Made by a program: the position numbers and the translations under genes. Shown piece by piece: positions 33,278 to 37,788 of a stretch of 37,788 nucleotides of DNA (position 1 is the first letter of the stretch; every line of letters starts with the position of its first letter). Under the pieces are notes generated by a model. That model was given only the letters and a program-made list of their open reading frames with translations, was not told the DNA's origin and searched no databases. This DNA comes from Candidatus Poribacteria bacterium (GTDB lineage Bacteria; Poribacteria; WGA-4E; WGA-3G): the NCBI GenBank assembly GCA_003635195.1, contig PYIY01000149.1:1-37788 (forward strand). The letters run 5' to 3'.

Positions 33278-33338
33278 TTGTAGCACAAACTTTCCAGTTT
33301 GTGTCAATGAGGCGCAAACTGGAAAATTTGCGCTACAA
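33278..33338. repeat. Palindromic intergenic repeat (REP-like)
   Basis: In the 330-base gap at 33111-33440. Two 26-base arms (33278-33303 and 33313-33338), in TTGTAGC(A/G)CAAA..TTCCAGTTTG form, are complementary at 23 of 26 positions around a 9-base loop. The repeat would form a long hairpin. The rest of the gap shows no gene. Confidence 0.7.
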
Positions 33339-33404
33339 TGTGTTTTTATCAAACTCACGTTATATAAAATTCGACAGAAAAATAAGATAATAGGTAAGCA
33401 GAAA

Positions 33405-33433
33405 GGAGCCTCGATTCGGAGGATCGAGGCTCC
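33405..33433 (-). terminator. Rho-independent terminator of the rubredoxin-like gene
   Basis: An 11-base perfect stem (GGAGCCTCGAT at 33405-33415 and its complement at 33423-33433) with a 7-base loop lies just after the stop at 33441 in the minus direction. It is followed on that strand by TTTC. The T-tract is short, but the stem is strong. Confidence 0.7.
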
Positions 33434-33440
33434 TCATGCT

Positions 33441-33698
33441 CTATTCTTTGTCAAGGTCCCCGAGTAACCCGACGAGGGCAAATCTGATGTGTGATGAGAG
33501 GGCAGAATTCTCCGCGCGGAGGTCTGCGCCTTCTTCATCAGGATACATGACGTGTGCCGCGACAGCGCGCTTGACCCACCGTTCTGCTCGGTCATCGTAA
33601 GGAATATATTTTTCTTTCGGTGCCGTGCACGCTGGGCATTCTTCTGGCGGGCTATCTGCTTCTTTCCACAAATAACCGCAAGCAATACAAACAAACAT
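33441..33698 (-). CDS. Rubredoxin-like metal-binding small protein
   Basis: An 85-residue protein. Two CxxC pairs, Cys4-Cys7 (MFVCIACGYLWK) and Cys21-Cys24 (ECPACTAPKEKYIPY), make a rubredoxin-type iron or zinc site. The remainder (WVKRAVAAHVMYPDEEGADL) is helical and different from rubredoxins. The Pro-Pro-Glu-Glu-Cys-Pro-x-Cys phrase is typical of rubredoxin or rubrerythrin C-terminal domains. It stands alone with its own terminator. The start at 33698 has GAAAGGAC-like purines upstream. Confidence 0.8.
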   Translation of the reverse strand: MFVCIACGYLWKEADSPPEECPACTAPKEKYIPYDDRAERWVKRAVAAHVMYPDEEGADLRAENSALSSHIRFALVGLLGDLDKE

Positions 33699-33954
33699 TG
33701 CAAAGTCCTTTCTCTGTTCCGCAAGTAGATTAATATTTTAATACAGAATTACCAAAATAATTAATCTTTGGGAAATCGAAGTTATAGGTTTTAAAATTAG
33801 AATCAATGCCTGCATTTTAGCAGATGACATAATGAAGTGCAAGCATTAAATTTAATTTGAAAGACTCACAGTCTGCGAAATTGTCCGACCTTTAATTTTT
33901 GGACTGTTCCTTCAGTTCGGCAATGCGGTCTCGTCAGGTCTGTATTTTTCCAAC
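33699..33954. other. AT-rich gap with no gene
   Basis: About 256 bases between two minus-strand genes. It is AT-rich, and I see no conserved coding frame or strong hairpin. It probably holds the promoter of the rubredoxin-like gene and the end of the TPR-LamG gene. Confidence 0.4.
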
Positions 33955-36900
33955 TTATCTGTCAACCCACGCATTCATACTTTGTCGTAATGCATCTAAC
34001 ATCTGAATGTAACGTTCTTTCTGTTTTGCATTCTTGCCTGCATCAACGAACTGTTTCCAGAAATGGTCCGATGAAGAATTGGTAGATAAAATACTGAAAG
34101 CGTATTTGTAGTATTTAAACGCATCATCATAGAGATCATTTGCAATGCATGCATGCCCAAGTGTCATCGGATAGTGATGGCTTGTACCTGCATAGCCTTG
34201 TAATGCACGTTTTGCATGGGTCAGCGCAATTTCTGGGAAGATACCCTTTTCAAGGAGTTCTTCAGCAAACCTGCGTTGGTAAAATGGTTCCTGTTCGCTG
34301 ACTTCTCTCTGTCGAATTTCCAACCATTTTGTGTAGACAAGTTCAGCTTTTTTGAAATCCCCTGTTTTTTTGTAGAAATCGCCTAAAAGTTCATGCAAGA
34401 CCACACTCTCTTCCATTTTCGGTTTTATCTCTTCAAGGACAGCAACCAACTTTTCCTCCTGCGTTTGGTCAGTGTAAAGTTCGGAGATTGCGCGAATTGC
34501 TGAATCGTGGGTGGCTTGTGTCAACGGGACATCTAATGCCCGACGATACACCGCAACAGCATCTGATGTCAAGTTCTGTTTAATGTATAATTTTGCTAAC
34601 AGAATGTAGAATTGGTATACATCTGGTCTAAGTTCAATGGCTTTTTCATAAAAGGATGCTGACTTTTTCAAGTGCTCAGCACTTAGACTTCCAAATATTA
34701 GGCGTGTGTAGGGTTCAAGTTTCGCATCTCCAACAAGTTTGCCATCATTTTTATGAGGTGAACTATCGGAAATGCGTCCCTGCGTTTCTGTGTCAAATTT
34801 CCAATATCCGACCAAACCGTCTTCATCTCCCTTCAACTGCTTGTTCATATCGGAACGAATCTGATTTTCGGTACGCGCGATGTTCCAGATTTGCACTTCA
34901 TCAATGAGTCCGGCAAAAGAAGCGTGTTCAGATATTTCTTCTTCATGCGAACAACCGATACGGAAGGGCAGTGTGGTTTTACTTAAATTGTTCTGAAGTT
35001 TAAAGTTACTTCTTCGGACTTCAGAACCGTTGAGATAAAGTTTCATGACATTATTTCTGGCATCGATAGTTCCTGCAACGTGGTACCATTCATTTTTTTT
35101 GATAATTTCACTCGCAGACGCAATCCATCGAATAAAAAGGCCATCTGGGGATGCATCAAAATAAACGCAACCTTCATCAAACAACCAGAGCGCGAATTGA
35201 CGATGAGAAAGATCAGGTGTTCGTTTGTCGCCTTTGAAAAGGATAGTCGTACAGGTGTTTGGAAAATCTGTAGGTCTAATCCAGGCAGAAATCGTAACTT
35301 GTTCGGTGATATTGTTAATGATCTCACTGTCCGCGATTTCCACGAAACTCCCATCTCCATCTAAGCTGAGGGCATTACTTTCAATTACTTTGCCTACCGG
35401 ACGATCTACGCTTTGAAACAGATCCCCCAACTTTATGTACCACTGGACGCTTTCAGGTTGCAGTATAGTAAGTTTTTCATACTGTTCAATCGCTTGTTTG
35501 ATATTACCATTGGCTTCATAACTTTCAGCAAGTGTCAAGATTAACTTGGGATCGTTAGGGTTCTTCTCAACCTTCTTCAGCTGTTCCGGTATCCATTTTT
35601 CATAGAGTTTTCGTTCTCTGGAAATTTCATGGATTGCTCTTTTTGCCATAGCTCGTGTGCTGTAACTTCTCGCTTTGCTTGCCATTTCCTGATACATATC
35701 AACAGCTTCAAGGTATTGTTTTGTCTCACGGTAACTTTTTGCAAGTATAGCGCGCAAAGTATCTTGAATCCTGCTATCTGGATCGCCATCACTTTTATCA
35801 ATCGCGGATTTGGATAGTTCAATTGCCGGTTCATACATCCTATTTTCTATGCAGATTGTTGCCAGCGCGCCAAGAAACCACACATCATCTTTTTCACTGC
35901 AGGATGTAAGTGCTTTTGCAGCTTGGTTGAGCATTTCTTTCGCTAAATCAGGCTGTCGGTTTTTGCGCAACGCAGCCGCAGCATAATAAAAGTAACGGAC
36001 CTTGTCGGATTCTGCTTTGCCAAGTGCTTCATACATTTCAGCAGATTTCTGATAATCCCTTTCATCCCAATAGATTCTTGCCAAGATTATTCGTGCGGTA
36101 GGATTCTCTTTATTTTCTCTAAGTTTGCCTTCATAATGTGCTTTTAGCACTTCAAGTTTATCTTGGCTTTTGAAAGCCCTAATCAATAAATCGCGAGCAG
36201 ACTCAAATTTGTATATCACCCCAATTCTTACCGAAGTAGTTGTAACTCTTTCCGATGTGTAGGACCCTGCTTTACTGTTTATATACGCATTCGCTTCTGT
36301 TTCATAAGGTTCTAGTACTGAGTCCATATCACCGAGTTGTATATACACCTTGAACAATTCAGAATAGATGCTATCTTTCTCAGAAGAACCGGCTGTCATC
36401 TCATGTGCTCTCTTATATGCACTAACAGCTTTTTCCAGTTGTCCAGTTTTGTGATAGTATTCGGCATGGGCTTTCTGCATCTCGAATGTGATTTTACCAA
36501 CATCTTCTGCCTTTTGTAACTTTTCTTCTAAATTACCATAATAACGATAGAGATTAAGCAATTGTCGTTCCAAATTTTTCTGTTCCCGTCCTGATGTGGT
36601 AGATAGAATGGCATTCTTCAATGCGAATGCTGATGCATCTATGTCCCCATTGAAAAAGAAAAGTCGTGCAAGTTTAACATAAGTTTGTTTATCACCGTAT
36701 GCTAATTCAATCGCTTTTTCATAGTTGGTGATGGCTGCATCTACGTTATCTTCGTCTGCATAGAGTTTTGCTAGCCGTGCGTAATGGAAACCAACTTCTG
36801 GGTGCGTTTGGATGTATGACTGCACGAATTCAATTGCCTCGTCCACTTTGTCAGCGGCTTGCAAACTGTTAACAAGGGCATCTTGATACGCCGTGTTTTC

Positions 36901-37226
36901 TGGCGCAGCTTCAAGCAGTTCGCGCCAGGTTTGCGCAGCTTTTTCGTGTTGATTTGTGCGGGTGTAGAGTTTGGCAAGTTCCGTTCGAGGTTCAAAGTCT
37001 TCAGGTACCGCTTTGGTAATTCGTTCGTAGATGTCTATTGCTTCCGCTATTTTGTTTTGACGCACAAATTCTTGAGCCTTTTTTACGAATTCTTGGACAG
37101 TCGCGCGTTTCTCTTCAGTGCTCACTTCCTGTGCCCCAAGTCTGGCTGTGAAAGCACTTGCTGCGATTAACAATATGAGGACGACGAATAAGAAAGATAA
37201 TTTACGACTTGTGTTAGTTAACTTTT
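33955..37226 (-). pseudogene. Large TPR protein with inserted LamG domain; start lost to IS3 insertion
   Basis: Codes for a long exported TPR protein (about 1090 residues including the signal). Tetratricopeptide repeats run in the N-terminal 600 residues and again in the last 250. Between them, at about residues 605-835 of the 1072-residue frame, sits a LamG/concanavalin A-like domain (NALSLDGDGSFVEIADSEII, VTISAWIRPTDFP, WYHVAGTID, LIDEVQIWNIART, LVGYWKFD). In frame upstream of the TTG at 37173 lie signal-peptide codons (KLSFLFVVLILLIAASAFTARLGA) that continue to the IS3 tip at 37227, with no ATG. The insertion has removed the start. Expression could come only from a weak TTG or from an IS-derived start. 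Confidence 0.8.
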
Positions 37227-37251
37227 TGTAGTGCCAACGCTAATTAGGGCC
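37227..37251. repeat. IS3 right terminal inverted repeat
   Basis: TGTAGTGCCAACG at the tip and GGGCC at the inner end. Matches 504-528 read on the opposite strand at 20 of 25 positions. The orfB stop lies 15 bases inside. TG tips agree with the left end. Confidence 0.8.
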
Positions 37252-37265
37252 GCAATTCCGTAAAG

Positions 37266-37787
37266 TTAAGACAAGTTTTTTTGCTCAAATTCGACGGGTG
37301 TTAAATACCCTAACGCCGAATGCGGGCGTTTCTGGTTATACACCTGTTGAATAAAATAACCGATACGTGATTCAACTTCTGAGATATTCTCATAGTCATT
37401 GAGGTGGACTTCCTCTTCCTTGAGCGTTCGGATGAGTCTTTCGGCATACCCGTTCTCCCAAGGACACCCTCTACGGGCTAAAGAGACCTCTATCCCATGA
37501 CATATCAAGGTCTTGATGTAAGTATTAGACAGATACTGCACGCCTTGATCGGAATGATGGATCTCTGGGACGCTCTGACGCAGTGCTTGTTCTAAAGGCT
37601 TCAACGTCAGGGGTTGGTTCAGGTGCCGACTGACCTGCCACCCTCTTATCATGCGAGTGAAGACATCCATGAGCACCGCGACGTAGACGAAATGTCCTTT
37701 CAAACGGACGTAGGTAATATCACCGACCCAGACCTGATCACATCGCGTGATGGCAAGATTATCAATCCGATTGCTCCATTGCTGCTG
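37266..37787 (-). CDS. IS3-family transposase orfB, C-terminal (DDE) part
   Basis: 174 codons to a stop, open at the window edge. The frame carries the three catalytic acids of the rve/DDE fold: Asp in VWVGDITYV, Asp in IHHSDQGVQYLS and Glu in ENGYAERLIRTLKEEE, then the family end FIQQVYNQKRPHSALGYLTPVEF. No obvious break is present, so this half looks functional. The codon at 37703 is TTG and is not the true start, since the frame continues upstream. The missing part corresponds to the region between the two window ends. Confidence 0.93.
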   Translation of the reverse strand, partial: QQQWSNRIDNLAITRCDQVWVGDITYVRLKGHFVYVAVLMDVFTRMIRGWQVSRHLNQPLTLKPLEQALRQSVPEIHHSDQGVQYLSNTYIKTLICHGIEVSLARRGCPWENGYAERLIRTLKEEEVHLNDYENISEVESRIGYFIQQVYNQKRPHSALGYLTPVEFEQKNLS

Positions 37788-37788
37788 A

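Larger units (their letters stand above)
37227..37788 (-). mobile_element. IS3-family insertion sequence, right part (end of orfB)
   Basis: Second IS3-family copy, the 3' part of an element whose start is beyond the window. The right inverted repeat is at 37227-37251 and the catalytic half of orfB at 37266-37787. Orientation is the same as the left copy. The flank on the left is the signal-peptide end of the TPR-LamG gene. Confidence 0.88.

Noticed and set aside
1..37788. tRNA, rRNA or known riboswitch
   Set aside because: Read through all gaps without seeing a clover-leaf or known conserved RNA motif; short elements could be missed without a folding program.
1..37788. Prophage or integrated defence island
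   Set aside because: No integrase, capsid, terminase or clustered defence genes; only a broken mrr and one toxin pair.

Overview
The window is 37.8 kb of gene-dense bacterial chromosome with moderate GC and several paralogous pairs, small dispersed palindromic repeats and IS3-family remnants. No rRNA, tRNA or CRISPR array was seen. The gene mix suggests an uncultured bacterium of the Candidatus Poribacteria / Planctomycetota-like type: secreted thioredoxin-TPR proteins with a pseudopilin-like front, LamG inserted in a TPR protein, an ELM1-family protein, a DCC-LMF1 fusion, M16 peptidase pairs and many small lipoproteins. That taxonomic guess is inference from content only.

Layout. 1-528: left end of an IS3-family element on the minus strand (orfB start, orfA, A8 frameshift site, terminal inverted repeat). 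It has inserted into and truncated an mrr-type restriction gene (about 529-947). 1077-1314: a non-coding palindromic repeat unit. 1330-2103 (-): ADP-ribosylglycohydrolase. 2323-6969 (+): two tandem secreted TlpA/TPR proteins, a lipoprotein and an ELM1-family protein. 7071-8387 (+): exported protein with an internal duplication, then a bidirectional terminator. 8481-9422 (-): twin-Cache lipoprotein. 9575-13674 (+): PAP2 phosphatase, DegT/DnrJ aminotransferase and a DCC-LMF1 membrane fusion. 13708-14810: inositol monophosphatase-like gene flanked by two MITE-like repeats. 14829-16651 (-): two tandem GNAT acetyltransferases. 16819-22646 (+): cyclase, then a cca - site-2 protease - scpA - scpB - threonine synthase cluster. 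22776-27470 (+): xylose isomerase, CstA-type carrier, a glycine-pentad membrane protein and a small exported repeat protein. 27512-33110 (-): small hypothetical, HigBA-like toxin-antitoxin pair, isochorismatase-like hydrolase, and a catalytic/non-catalytic M16 pair. 33441-33698 (-): rubredoxin-like protein. 33955-37226 (-): large TPR-LamG protein that has lost its start codon to a second IS3-family copy, whose 3' half fills 37227-37788.

How the pieces fit. The most housekeeping-like block is 17560-22646: tRNA CCA addition, membrane proteolysis, chromosome condensation and threonine synthesis, packed with short gaps or overlaps. The secreted thioredoxin pair, its lipoprotein neighbour and the DCC fusion point to envelope thiol chemistry. 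The M16 pair plus isochorismatase-like gene is a translationally coupled operon. The two IS3 ends lie in the same orientation, and their terminal repeats match at 20 of 25 positions. They bracket the whole region, and each damages the gene beside it. No clearly new defence or mobile system is evident. The strongest unusual items are the paired IS insertions, the thioredoxin pair in which one copy lost its nucleophilic cysteine, the glycine-pentad membrane protein, and the MITE pair around the phosphatase gene.
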